A stretch of 64,000 bases of DNA, from contig NZ_QMIE01000019.1 of assembly GCF_007625075.1 (NCBI RefSeq), forward strand, positions 1 through 64,000, given 5' to 3'. How positions within the stretch are numbered: the first letter of the stretch is position 1; every line of letters starts with the position of its first letter. The notes beneath the pieces are model-generated. The model was not told where the DNA came from. It worked only from the letters and a program-made list of their open reading frames with translations, and did not search any database. Position numbers and translations under genes: made by a program. Positions 1 to 8,576 of this stretch are shown piece by piece. Source of the stretch: Oceanidesulfovibrio indonesiensis. Its GTDB lineage: Bacteria > Desulfobacterota > Desulfovibrionia > Desulfovibrionales > Desulfovibrionaceae.

Positions 1-2
1 AA

Positions 3-107
3 GGCCAGGCATACAAACTGGCTCCACCGGGTGAAAATGCGTGGTTGGCGTCCGCTGGAGTGCTTGCGTTCAAGGCGCTCAAAATCATGTCTGGGGATCA
101 AGGATAG
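3..107 (+). CDS. possible 3' end of an unidentified protein gene
   Basis: The frame starting at base 3 is open to a TAG at 105-107 and gives about 34 residues ending in MSGDQG, with alanine-rich, GC-rich codon use like a real C-terminus. The start lies left of the window. A terminator-like hairpin follows at 190-216. The opposite strand is also open here, so the call is weak, and no family can be recognised from so short a piece. Confidence 0.3.
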   Translation, partial: GQAYKLAPPGENAWLASAGVLAFKALKIMSGDQG

Positions 108-140
108 CAGTTGAGAAAGGATTGTGTTATGGTGTGCCAC

Positions 141-216
141 GTCCAAATTCTCCTTTTGTGTGAGTTGCTTAGACACCAATTCCATAGCACAAATCCTGGA
201 GGATTTGGACGTTTTT
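141..216 (+). terminator. terminator-like hairpin with an alternative long pairing
   Basis: CAAATCCT (190-197) and AGGATTTG (200-207) form a perfect 8-bp hairpin with a two-base loop, followed by a T-run at 212-216, as in a Rho-independent terminator. GTCCAAATTCTCC (141-153) can pair instead with GGAGGATTTGGAC (198-210), with one wobble pair, which would disrupt the short hairpin. It could simply end the gene to the left. The rest of 108-399 shows nothing else I can support. Confidence 0.4.
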
Positions 217-399
217 CTTTGGGCTTAACCGGACAGCAATGATCTTCTATACACCCTGGCGCAGCGCGGAACAACAGCAACCGAGGCGATGAGGGGTCGC
301 GAAGGGGCGTTTGGCGTCACAGGATGGTTGGCGCACAGCGCATTCTGGCAACAAGTCTGACGAAGCTGAGACGGATTTTGATATTTTGGCCGCGATTTC

Positions 400-429
400 T
401 TGACACATGCACCGGGTGGACACTATAGA
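400..429 (+). promoter_or_regulatory. sigma70-type promoter of the tRNA-Ser gene
   Basis: TTGACA at 400-405 and TATAGA at 424-429 are separated by 18 bases. This is a near-consensus promoter placed about 50 bases upstream of the tRNA. Confidence 0.6.
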
Positions 430-478
430 ATCTGTTTCCATTCGTCGGGAGCGAACGCCCTTGCGCATGGATCGAACA

Positions 479-573
<95 letters not shown>

Positions 574-578
574 TTTCA

Positions 579-612
579 AATGCCCACGGCAGCGATGTCG
601 TGGGCATTTTCG
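579..612 (+). terminator. Rho-independent terminator after tRNA-Ser
   Basis: AATGCCCACG (579-588) and CGTGGGCATT (599-608) form a perfect 10-bp stem with a 10-base loop, followed by a short T-run. It lies 8 bases after the tRNA. The stretch from 613 to 777 holds nothing further. Confidence 0.75.
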
Positions 613-777
613 TGGGAAAGGCTCCATTCTTGGGGTTAATGCGTCAAAATCAACCAGGTTTTTTTGCGATATTGAGCGCAGAAGCTACTGGTTTCTCTGC
701 AACTGTAATACAGACGCAGCATGATTGGCGAACGCCAAGGCGGCACCCGAAAAATTCTGGGATTCACGAGATCAACG

Positions 778-1707
778 CTAACAACCGCGAGTGTCGCGCG
801 CCAGGGCTCTGTGTATCCGTGTTCCTAAAGGACCGAGAAGGGCCAGGCATGCAAAAAGCATGGATTTATGTTTGATCTTTCTCGGGTCGTTGCGCAGCAT
901 TTCAACAGCCATTGCCAGCACCTTGCCGTAGTGTCCGCCGCGGAAGTACCACGGGATAAAGTATGCCGGGAAGCGGGCACGAAAACGTCGAAATTCGGCC
1001 TCGCTGATGTCGTCAGGAACCATGCGTCGTGTTTTTTCTATGAATTTTAGACTTTTGGCGTAATGCTCCTGATACTTCAGTGTTGTGTTCTGGTCATGGT
1101 GCACCCAGCTGCAGTAGATCTCCTCCACTGTGTATACTGAGTACTTGTGCGCCACCCGCAAGCAGAAGTCGTAATCTTCAATGCCACTAAGCTCCGCATC
1201 AAATCCACCAACATCCAGGAAGACCTTCTTGGGAAACATCATGGATGAGAGCTGGTTGAGAACATTGCCGGTCAGAAACATCTTGAACGCATCCCCCTGT
1301 TTGACGCGATCAAGAACCTCAATGACCTTGCCTTTGTGATTCACGATTTCCGTGAATGTATCCACAATGCCGATATTGGCGTCAGGGTGGGAATCGAAAA
1401 AATCGACCTGGGCCTGCAGTTTGCCTTGTTTCCAATAGTCGTCGCTGTCGATCGGAGCTATGAGCTCACCACGTGCAGCCTCGATCCCAGCCTGCCGGCC
1501 TTTGCTCACCCCCTGGTTCGGATGGAGGTGTATCGTCCGAATACTGTCGCCGTATGAATCCAGGATATCCTGTGTGCCGTCCACACTGCCATTGTTGACA
1601 ACGATGACTTCAAACGGAAAATTCGTTTGTTGCGCCAGCACGGAGTCGAGCGCCTTTCGGATGAATTTTTCAGAGTTGTATGCCGGAATGACGACAGAAA
1701 CTTTCAT
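778..1707 (-). CDS. family 2 glycosyltransferase (GT-A fold)
   Basis: A protein of 309 residues starting MKVSVVIPAYNSEKF, the classic N-terminus of inverting GT2 enzymes that transfer sugars from nucleotide donors in surface polysaccharide synthesis. The metal-binding acidic motif is in APIDSDDYW, near residue 85. An upstream in-frame ATG at 1737 would add ten residues, but AGGGG lies 8 bases before the ATG at 1707, so that start is chosen. It is the last leftward gene after the CDP-sugar cluster, separated by 375 bases, and may use that sugar; donor and acceptor cannot be read from the sequence. Confidence 0.85.
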   Translation of the reverse strand: MKVSVVIPAYNSEKFIRKALDSVLAQQTNFPFEVIVVNNGSVDGTQDILDSYGDSIRTIHLHPNQGVSKGRQAGIEAARGELIAPIDSDDYWKQGKLQAQVDFFDSHPDANIGIVDTFTEIVNHKGKVIEVLDRVKQGDAFKMFLTGNVLNQLSSMMFPKKVFLDVGGFDAELSGIEDYDFCLRVAHKYSVYTVEEIYCSWVHHDQNTTLKYQEHYAKSLKFIEKTRRMVPDDISEAEFRRFRARFPAYFIPWYFRGGHYGKVLAMAVEMLRNDPRKIKHKSMLFACLALLGPLGTRIHRALARDTRGC

Positions 1708-2082
1708 TGTATAACCCCTGTGCGGATTTTCTGGCAAAGCATCCGTTGATGTCCTGCTCCATCAACAGAAAGAATGGGCATTGCTGTCTGTATATTTTGA
1801 AATGCGGCTGTGCTGCTTAATCGGAGCAGGAACTTTTCGATTCCTGCTTCCGCGGCATTGGTCACGTGGCACGCCGAGAGGCATGATCATCAGTATACAG
1901 TAAGGATAAATACAATAGGTCGAAAATTCGAGAGTTTTCGACTCCCCCAATTGTATTCAGATTGCTGTACTATAGATCATAATCAGCTGCTGGTTACAAG
2001 CATTTTCCAGCAGCCATGCGTAAGGCGCATAAGGGTTGTGGCAGTTGAGTTGCTCATCGGGCGGTAGTCGGAAGCCGGTTGT
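1708..2082. other. intergenic region with one perfect inverted repeat
   Basis: AT-richer than its surroundings and without a convincing gene. GTCGAAAA (1919-1926) and TTTTCGAC (1935-1942) form a perfect 8-bp inverted repeat with an 8-base loop. It may be an operator or hairpin in front of the glycosyltransferase gene. No clear terminator for the dehydratase was found. Confidence 0.4.
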
Positions 2083-3180
2083 TCAACAGCTGCCATCCTG
2101 GTTGACTGCGTGTATCTGCTCCAGGGACAGGCCGCGCAGCGTTTCCACGGAACCCTTTTCGTAGTAGGTTTTGTACCATTCCGCAGTGGCTCGAATACCC
2201 CAGTGCACATCCGTTGTCGGTCTCCAACCCAGCCTGTTCTGCGCTTTGGAGGAGTCGAGCAGAAGAAGGTTGGCCTCGTGCAGGTTCTCCTTGTCCGGTT
2301 CAGCCTTGTATCGGGCATCGCCGCCCCAGGCGCGGGCGAAGGAGTCCACCACCGCCTCAACCGTATGGGCGGTGTGCATGGGCGGACCGAAGTTGAAGCC
2401 CTCGGCAAATGCCTCGCCTTCTTCCACCAGCGCGCGGGCCAGCATGAGATACCCTTGGAGTGGTTCGGCCACATGCTGCCAGGGTCGGACGGCATTTGGC
2501 TTGCGCAGTGTGATGGCCTCGCCTGAGCTGAACGCCCTGGCCGCATCGGGTATGAGTCGGTCCTTGCTCCAGTCTCCTCCGCCGAAGACATTCCCGGCAC
2601 GAGTGCTGGCCAGGTGCACTCCCTGATCGCGCAGAAAGGAGTTGCGATACGCGGTTACGATGATTTCGGCGCAGGCCTTGCTCGCACTGTATGGATCGTG
2701 TCCGCCGAGGGCTTCGTTCTCGCGATACGGCCAGATCCATTCCTGATTCTCGTAGCATTTGTCCGAGGTGACAATGACGACGGCCTTGGGTTTTGTACTT
2801 CGGCAGGCTTCCAGCACGTTGGCCGTGCCGAGTATATTGGTATCCAGGGTGTCGATGGGTTCCTTATACGACTGGCGCACCAGAGCCTGAGCCGCGAGGT
2901 GGAACACCACATCCGGCCTGGCTTGCTCCATGCAGGCAGTCAGGGTGGGCAGATCCCGGACATTCCCGATGCAACTTTGGCACAGGCTGTCCATGTCGAG
3001 CGCCTTGTACGTGCTCGGGTTCGTGTGCGGCGTTCGGGAATAGCCGATGACCTGCGCCCCGAGATGGTCGAGCCAGAGGGCGAGCCAGCTGCCCTTGAAG
3101 CCGGTATGGCCGGTTACGAAGACCCGTTTGCCTTGCCAGAAGGACGATGTGACTGCGTATCTGTCCGAGGGTGTGCTCAA
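2083..3180 (-). CDS. rfbG: CDP-glucose 4,6-dehydratase
   Basis: A short-chain dehydrogenase-fold protein of 365 residues that converts CDP-glucose to CDP-4-keto-6-deoxyglucose. The NAD-binding loop GHTGFKG is at 24-30, the catalytic Y-x-x-x-K is in YSASK, and TSDKCYENQEW is typical of this subfamily. It lies downstream of the cytidylyltransferase that supplies CDP-glucose. The start is odd: the frame has no ATG or GTG, and the best option is TTG at 3180 without a visible ribosome site. The frame is open upstream for 60 codons back to the TGA of the preceding gene, so the N-terminus is uncertain. Confidence 0.9.
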   Translation of the reverse strand: MSTPSDRYAVTSSFWQGKRVFVTGHTGFKGSWLALWLDHLGAQVIGYSRTPHTNPSTYKALDMDSLCQSCIGNVRDLPTLTACMEQARPDVVFHLAAQALVRQSYKEPIDTLDTNILGTANVLEACRSTKPKAVVIVTSDKCYENQEWIWPYRENEALGGHDPYSASKACAEIIVTAYRNSFLRDQGVHLASTRAGNVFGGGDWSKDRLIPDAARAFSSGEAITLRKPNAVRPWQHVAEPLQGYLMLARALVEEGEAFAEGFNFGPPMHTAHTVEAVVDSFARAWGGDARYKAEPDKENLHEANLLLLDSSKAQNRLGWRPTTDVHWGIRATAEWYKTYYEKGSVETLRGLSLEQIHAVNQDGSC

Positions 3181-3360
3181 ACCATGTACTCGCTGTGTTT
3201 GCGCGGCGATGCGACGTGTCGCGTTGGTGATATTCTCAGGGGCGGCCCCTTGACTGTACGTGGGGGGGCAGACTGCCTGTGCATCTGCACGAACCAGAGG
3301 TGCGAATGAAATTGCGGCCGGTGCCTGGCTGGGAATCGAAGCAACGTAAAAGGCATGGCG

Positions 3361-4665
3361 TCAGTTGCTCCGCAGTGGGAAAATGGCGTCCTGTTCGGTC
3401 CGGAGTTCATGCGCCAGGCGGCCCGCAGGAACATCCACATCGTCCCGGGTTATGATCTGATCCTTGGGCACGGCGCGTTTGAGTATGCAGCCTTCGGCCA
3501 GCCCCATGGGCAGGAGCGCCTGCTCTCTGCTCCGAGCATACGAGGCGCACAGGCCGTACGTGCTGTAGCCGCCCAGACCGTCTATTGTGGTTCCCGCTTC
3601 CAGGTCCGTTTTGGCCGTGGCCACCACATCCACACACGGGGCGCCAAGGGGCGCGACGGTGGCGTCGTCGAACAGCACTGCGCGGGCCACCGAACCGGGA
3701 ACCTCAAAGGAGCAGAGGTGGTACGGCGTATAGAAGCAGTAGAGCGGTCCGTCGCCCATCTTCAGGTATTTGAAATACTCTTGTTGAATTTTGTCTTCGA
3801 ACACGGCGAGGACGAAAACGCCGGGCGCAGGGGTCGGGCCCACCACGTAATCCACGATGCCCGGACCTTCCAGCAGGTCCTCGCGCGGATACCATTGCGC
3901 CGCCTCGGTTATCGGCGTGCCTGCCGGGACAATGGGCCCATGCATGCCTACTTTGGCGACGGTCATGCCTGTGGCGTTGGCCACCACGGCCTGCTCGAAG
4001 GAAATCTTGGTCCCGTCGGCAAACGAGGTGACCATGTAAACATTCTGTTTCCACGTGCGGGCGAACCCTTCCTGCGTGGTGGGATTGCGGTAAGGGTCGT
4101 GGAGTCCCTTGATGTTGCCGCAGAGCACAGGGCGGCCGCCGAAACCCTTGACAAGACGGTAGAGGTTCATTTCCACGCCGGGCTGGTCACCGTCCGCCAG
4201 GGTATAGACGACACCGGCCTCGTCGGCTTTGCGTTTCAGCAGGGGGCCGACGGTCGCATCGAGCTCCGCGTTCATGGAGACGAGAGGCTTGCCCGAGGCG
4301 AAGGACTTGAGGGCAACGTGCGCGCCGTATTCCACATGGCCTGTCACCTCCAGAACCACGTCTACCTGATCGCTGTCGCACAGGACCTCGTAATCCGAGG
4401 TCACTGCGCATCCGCCGTTGCGCGTTATGGATGCGACATCGCTGGGGTCGTCCACATGCACGACGGCCCCCATTCCGGCTGCGCGGCACATTGCCTCTGC
4501 GCGTTCCAGTGTACGGTTGCAGACCATGGTGAGGGTCATGCCCGGTGTGAAGCCGACGATCTGCCGGGCGATGCCGAGGGCCATGAATCCTGCGCCCACC
4601 ATGCCTACGCGAATGGGGTCGTCGCGCCTCTCGATCTGCCGGAGCAGATTGTCGACAATGATCAT
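3361..4665 (-). CDS. NAD(P)-binding oxidoreductase with C-terminal SAF-like domain
   Basis: A protein of 434 residues. The N-terminus has a Rossmann motif in RVGMVGAGFMALGIARQI, like homoserine-dehydrogenase-type oxidoreductases. The C-terminus (EGCILKRAVPKDQIITRDDVD) looks like a SAF domain. Its ATG at 4665 overlaps the stop of the epimerase gene (ATGA), so the two are translationally coupled; a longer frame reaching 5109 is only a shadow of that gene. In a CDP-sugar cluster it probably reduces or otherwise modifies the 4-keto sugar. The exact reaction is unknown. Confidence 0.8.
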   Translation of the reverse strand: MIIVDNLLRQIERRDDPIRVGMVGAGFMALGIARQIVGFTPGMTLTMVCNRTLERAEAMCRAAGMGAVVHVDDPSDVASITRNGGCAVTSDYEVLCDSDQVDVVLEVTGHVEYGAHVALKSFASGKPLVSMNAELDATVGPLLKRKADEAGVVYTLADGDQPGVEMNLYRLVKGFGGRPVLCGNIKGLHDPYRNPTTQEGFARTWKQNVYMVTSFADGTKISFEQAVVANATGMTVAKVGMHGPIVPAGTPITEAAQWYPREDLLEGPGIVDYVVGPTPAPGVFVLAVFEDKIQQEYFKYLKMGDGPLYCFYTPYHLCSFEVPGSVARAVLFDDATVAPLGAPCVDVVATAKTDLEAGTTIDGLGGYSTYGLCASYARSREQALLPMGLAEGCILKRAVPKDQIITRDDVDVPAGRLAHELRTEQDAIFPLRSN

Positions 4666-5210
4666 TCCGATTGCACCTGGGTTGAGGAGTAGGGCTTCCA
4701 GCCTGCATCCTTGGTGGAGATAACGCTCACGGGCAGAGGCCATTCGATGCCGAATGCGGGGTCGTCGTAGAGATACCCTTGCTCGGCTCCCGGGACGTAG
4801 AACTCGCTGACGAAGTAGAGGATGTCCGTATCGGCGGTAAGGGTCTGGAATCCGTGGGCGCAGCCTTCCGGAATGTACAGGGCGAGCCGGTTCTCGGCGG
4901 TGAGCTCTGCGCCGTACCATTTGAGATAGGTAGGCGAGTCGGCCCTGAGGTCGACCACAACATCGAAGATCGCGCCGCGAACGCAGCGCACCAGCTTGGC
5001 TTCCTCGTGCGGCGGCGTCTGCATGTGGAGTCCCCGCAATGTGCCCTTGCGTGTGTTGTGCGAAAGGTTGGCCTGCACAAAGCGCGATGTCAGGCCCTGC
5101 TCCGCGCACTCGCGCTCGCAGAAGATCCGGGCGAAAAAGCCGCGGCTGTCGGCGTGCTCTTCCAGGACAACGAGAGGCGCGCCGAGGACGGGTGTGTGGC
5201 GAAAGATCAT
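4662..5210 (-). CDS. rfbC: dTDP-4-dehydrorhamnose 3,5-epimerase family protein
   Basis: A protein of 182 residues, the usual length of RmlC cupin epimerases. It carries the signatures DSRGFFARIFCERE, RGLHMQ and EGCAHGFQTL; the His of RGLHMQ and a downstream Asp/Tyr set act in proton exchange in this family. Here the substrate is probably CDP- rather than dTDP-activated, judging by neighbours. The start at 5210 (MIFRHTPVLG) is the only Met that fits the family's N-terminus; the longer frame upstream is a shadow of the cytidylyltransferase. Its end overlaps the oxidoreductase gene. Confidence 0.88.
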   Translation of the reverse strand: MIFRHTPVLGAPLVVLEEHADSRGFFARIFCERECAEQGLTSRFVQANLSHNTRKGTLRGLHMQTPPHEEAKLVRCVRGAIFDVVVDLRADSPTYLKWYGAELTAENRLALYIPEGCAHGFQTLTADTDILYFVSEFYVPGAEQGYLYDDPAFGIEWPLPVSVISTKDAGWKPYSSTQVQSE

Positions 5211-5262
5211 GACGGCGCCTTCATAGGCGATCCGCCACGGACGGGACGCCCGTTGCTGCCGA

Positions 5263-6048
5263 TCACCACAATTTCCATGGGCATGACCCGGATTTCCACA
5301 ATGCTTCGAACTGGTTCTTTTCCTTCTGGGTGTCCAGGCAGGCCCAGAAGCCGTGATGGTGGTAGCATTTGAGCTGGCCCTCTTCCGTGAGCCGCACCAC
5401 AGGTTCCTGCTCCCAGGCGGTGGAGTCGCCGTCAATGTATTCCAGGACGTCCGGATGGAGCATGAAGAACCCGCCGTTGATCCATTCGTTGTCCGCGGGC
5501 TTTTTTTCGTTGAAGCGGACCACGGTGTCGCCTTCGATGACCAGGCGGCCGAACCGTTCCGGCGGTCGGACCGCGGTGACGGTGGCCAGCTTGCCGTGCG
5601 CCTCATGGAATGCATGGAGATTGGGCAGTTCGATGTTCGCCAGGCTGTCCGCATACGTCATGAGGAACTGCTTCTTGTCCCGAAGAAAGGGAGCTAGGCG
5701 CTTGATCCTGCCCCCAGTGTTCGTCTCCATTCCGGTTTCGACGAGATGGATGGTCGACTCGAACGGCGTGGTGCTGAAAACGGTGATCTCGTCAGCCTCC
5801 AGATCCGCCGGGCCATCGTGCCGGAAGGAATCATTTTCCAGGAAAAAGCGCTTGATCGCGGCGCTGCCGAAGCCGAGCGCGATGTAGAACTCGGCCATGC
5901 CCTGGCTGCCGAGCAACCGGATGACGTGCCACAGAAGAGGCTCGCCGCCGATTTCAGTGAGTGGTTTGGGTTGATCCCTGGAGGAGTCGAGTCTGGTGCC
6001 ATATCCTCCGGCCAGAATGACAGCGGGAGCAGAGAAGAGAGGGGGCAT
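5263..6048 (-). CDS. rfbF: glucose-1-phosphate cytidylyltransferase
   Basis: A protein of 261 residues, the normal family length. It starts with the nucleotidyltransferase signature LAGGYGTRL (residues 13-21), followed by KPLTEIGGEPLLWH, and INGGFFML lies in the C-terminal half. It makes CDP-glucose from CTP and glucose 1-phosphate, the first step of CDP-deoxysugar synthesis. It is the first gene of the leftward cluster, so its promoter should lie in 6049-6420. No enzyme for 3-deoxygenation (AscC/DdhC type) is present in the window. Confidence 0.92.
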   Translation of the reverse strand: MPPLFSAPAVILAGGYGTRLDSSRDQPKPLTEIGGEPLLWHVIRLLGSQGMAEFYIALGFGSAAIKRFFLENDSFRHDGPADLEADEITVFSTTPFESTIHLVETGMETNTGGRIKRLAPFLRDKKQFLMTYADSLANIELPNLHAFHEAHGKLATVTAVRPPERFGRLVIEGDTVVRFNEKKPADNEWINGGFFMLHPDVLEYIDGDSTAWEQEPVVRLTEEGQLKCYHHHGFWACLDTQKEKNQFEALWKSGSCPWKLW

Positions 6049-6420
6049 GGGCGGGCGACTTTCCTTTGGTGAAAAAGTGCAGCAAAAGGTTTCCCGATTC
6101 TGGGGATATTTATGCCAGTAGGTCTCATCCTGTCAAGGAAATCTGGAGGGCTGGAGAGTAGCCGGGGCAATATGTGCTCCACCCCGCTGGCGTTCACATG
6201 GCGCGTCCACCCTCAATTGCTGGAAATCGAACTCTCTGGGCGAAAACGCTAAAATATTCTGTCAAAAACATATGGGGACATGCTTCATGTTCACGTGTCT
6301 TGAGATTGACTTCATACGTATCCGCCATTGATTTGCCTTATTCCTCCATACCCTGGTACCGGTCACATCATTTGTGCTATCGTGTTTATTCCGCGCAACC
6401 TCAAGCAAGGAGAGAACCCC
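6049..6420. other. divergent intergenic region, rfbF / osmF
   Basis: Both flanking operons are transcribed away from this 372-base stretch, so it should hold two promoters. A weak rightward TTGACT at 6306-6311 is visible, without a good -10 partner. An AAGGAGAG ribosome site at 6407-6414 serves the binding-protein gene. No RNA gene or clear operator was recognised. Confidence 0.4.
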
Positions 6421-7344
6421 ATGGTGCTACGGCTCATACTTACCGCTTGCGTGGCGCTGCCCTTGGTCATGGCCGCGCCCGCCATGGCTGCAGACAACGG
6501 GCCCGTCGTCGTAGGATCCAAAATAGACACCGAAGGCGCGCTACTCGGCCAGATGATACTGCACATGCTTGATGCAAACGGCTTCGAAGTGAAGGATCGC
6601 ACCGAGTTCGGCCCAACGCCCATCGTCCGCAAGGCAATCACCTCGGGCGAGATCGACATCTATCCCGAATACACGGGCAACGGCGCATTCTTTTTCGAGG
6701 ATACGGATCCCGCCATCTGGAAAGATGCCGAGGCGGCCTACGAAAAGGTCAGTGCCTTGGATTACGAAAAGAACAAGCTCGTCTGGCTCAAGCCGTCTCC
6801 CGCGAACAACACCTGGGCGCTCGCCGTGCGCCAGGATCTGGCAGATTCCCGAAATCTTGATACGCTTGAAGATTTTGCCGCGTATGTGAACGAGGGGGGC
6901 GAAGCCATGCTTGCCGGCTGCGAGGAGTTCGTGACCCGCGCTGACGCGCTGCCCGCTTTTGAAGAGGCCTACGGCTTCGACCTGAAGGACGAGCAGATGG
7001 TGGTCTTTTCCGGATGCAACACGGCGCAGACCGAAAAGGCCGCGGCCCAGGGCACCAGCGGGGTGAACGTGGCCATGGCATTCGGCACGGACGGCGCGCT
7101 CGCCGCGCTGGGGCTCAAGGTTCTGGAAGACACCAAAGGGGTGCAGCCGGTGTACGCGCCCACGCCGGTCGTGCGCGAAGCTGTTCTGGAGAAGCATCCG
7201 CAGATACGGGACATCCTTGCGCCGGTGTTCGAGTCGCTGCACCAGGAGACGCTGCAGCAACTCAACGCGAAAATCGCCGTGGGCGGTGAATCTGCCCGCA
7301 ACGTGGCGCTGGGCTACCTCCAGTCCCAAGGCTTTGTTAATTAG
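6421..7344 (+). CDS. osmF: osmoprotectant ABC transporter, periplasmic binding protein
   Basis: A protein of 307 residues from the ATG at 6421, preceded by AAGGAGAG; a longer in-frame start at 6328 has no such site. Residues 1-23 are a signal peptide ending in APAMA. The mature part (VVGSKIDTEGALLGQMI, GEIDIYPEYTGNGAFFF) matches the OpuCC/YehZ type-II periplasmic binding family that captures glycine betaine or related solutes. It heads a four-gene operon in the same order as E. coli yehZYXW. The ligand is not provable from sequence. Confidence 0.88.
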   Translation: MVLRLILTACVALPLVMAAPAMAADNGPVVVGSKIDTEGALLGQMILHMLDANGFEVKDRTEFGPTPIVRKAITSGEIDIYPEYTGNGAFFFEDTDPAIWKDAEAAYEKVSALDYEKNKLVWLKPSPANNTWALAVRQDLADSRNLDTLEDFAAYVNEGGEAMLAGCEEFVTRADALPAFEEAYGFDLKDEQMVVFSGCNTAQTEKAAAQGTSGVNVAMAFGTDGALAALGLKVLEDTKGVQPVYAPTPVVREAVLEKHPQIRDILAPVFESLHQETLQQLNAKIAVGGESARNVALGYLQSQGFVN

Positions 7345-7370
7345 CATGGCGCAGGACAGCCGGTAAGGCA

Positions 7371-8576
7371 ATGAGCGAAACGCCGAAGATATCCCGGGTG
7401 GGCCTTGTGGGCGTCGCTTTGGGGCTGGGCGGACTGCTGCTGGCGGATTTCGTGGTGCTGCGCCCCAACAGACTGGCGCCAGGTGAGGCCGTATCCGTAT
7501 TCCAGGCGATCGAGGCATGGCGGTGGTTCATGCTCGTCGCTGGCTTCCTGCTGCTCGGCCTGTGCTGCCTGCGCGTGGATTCCGTTAGGAAGAGCGTTGC
7601 GGTGCAGGTCGCAACCATGCTGGGCGTGGCTTTGCCTCCCGTGCTGTGCCTGGGGCTGATGGCCGGTCTGGGGTACGCTGCCACGAGCAATCTGGATGCG
7701 GCCAATCCTTTTCTGCGCGTATCCGTGGGTTCGGCTTTCTGGCTGGCCGTGCTCGGGTTGTTCGTGGCGTTCACGGATTTCTATCAGCGCCTGGCGCGAA
7801 ATGCTCATTTGTGGGCGCTTCTTGTCCGCCTCGGCCTGCTTGTCGGATTTCTGGGCGGAGTCGCACTCATTCTCCAATACGGCGGGTTAGGCAACCTGTC
7901 CCTGGCCAAGGAATATGCAGGCCGCAGCCACCGGTTTTTCGTGGAGATGCGCGCGCATCTGGCCATCACCGGCCTTGCCGTGGGGTCGGCGGCGGTCATC
8001 GGGCTGCCGCTGGGCGTGCTCATGCACAGGTGGCGTCGAATCCGCAACACATCGTTGTCCGTATTGAACATAGTGCAGACCATCCCCAGCCTTGCCCTTT
8101 TCGGCCTGCTCATCGCGCCGCTCGCCTGGCTTTCCGCGCAGGCGCCGGGACTGCGGGAGTTTGGGGTGCGGGGTATCGGCTGGTTGCCTGCGGTCATTGC
8201 TCTGGGCCTGTATGCTCTGCTGCCCATCGTGCGCAACACCTACGCCGGGTTTGAACGACTGGAAACTGCTGTAGTGGAGGCCGGCCGCGGCATGGGGATG
8301 GATCGCATGCAGTTGTTCTTCAAGGTGGAGCTGCCCGTTGCATCGCCGATCATCCTGAACGGTCTGCGCATCGCCGGGGTGCAGATCATGGGCAACACGG
8401 CCGTGGCCGCCCTCATCGGCGCGGGAGGCTTCGGCGTGTTCATCTTCCAGGGTTTGGGGCAATCGGCCATTGACCTCATCATGCTCGGCGCCGTGCCCAC
8501 GATCGTGTTGGCCGTGGCGCTCGATCTCGTGTTCCAGGTGCTGACCAGGGCCGTCACGCCGCGGGGGTTGGAATGA
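7371..8576 (+). CDS. yehY: osmoprotectant ABC transporter permease (YehY-like)
   Basis: A protein of 401 residues, long for this family because of an extra N-terminal membrane region, as in YehY. The C-terminal half holds the permease core, with the EAA loop in EAGRGMGMDRMQLFFKVELP that docks onto the ATPase. An AAGG ribosome site precedes the ATG. Its stop overlaps the start of the ATPase gene (ATGA), indicating coupled translation. It forms the inner-membrane channel together with the second permease two genes on. Confidence 0.88.
   Translation: MSETPKISRVGLVGVALGLGGLLLADFVVLRPNRLAPGEAVSVFQAIEAWRWFMLVAGFLLLGLCCLRVDSVRKSVAVQVATMLGVALPPVLCLGLMAGLGYAATSNLDAANPFLRVSVGSAFWLAVLGLFVAFTDFYQRLARNAHLWALLVRLGLLVGFLGGVALILQYGGLGNLSLAKEYAGRSHRFFVEMRAHLAITGLAVGSAAVIGLPLGVLMHRWRRIRNTSLSVLNIVQTIPSLALFGLLIAPLAWLSAQAPGLREFGVRGIGWLPAVIALGLYALLPIVRNTYAGFERLETAVVEAGRGMGMDRMQLFFKVELPVASPIILNGLRIAGVQIMGNTAVAALIGAGGFGVFIFQGLGQSAIDLIMLGAVPTIVLAVALDLVFQVLTRAVTPRGLE

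Noticed and set aside
1810-2067. Small rightward frame in the gap before rfbG
   Set aside because: No ribosome site, AT-rich intergenic composition, and it spans an inverted repeat.
3355-4692. Rightward frame of 445 codons opposite the SAF oxidoreductase
   Set aside because: It is the antisense shadow of a well-supported gene in GC-rich DNA, and its His/Gly/Arg-rich product matches no family.
3361-5109. Longer 582-codon form of the SAF oxidoreductase
   Set aside because: The upstream part overlaps rfbC out of frame and has no family character; the ATG overlapping the rfbC stop is a natural start.
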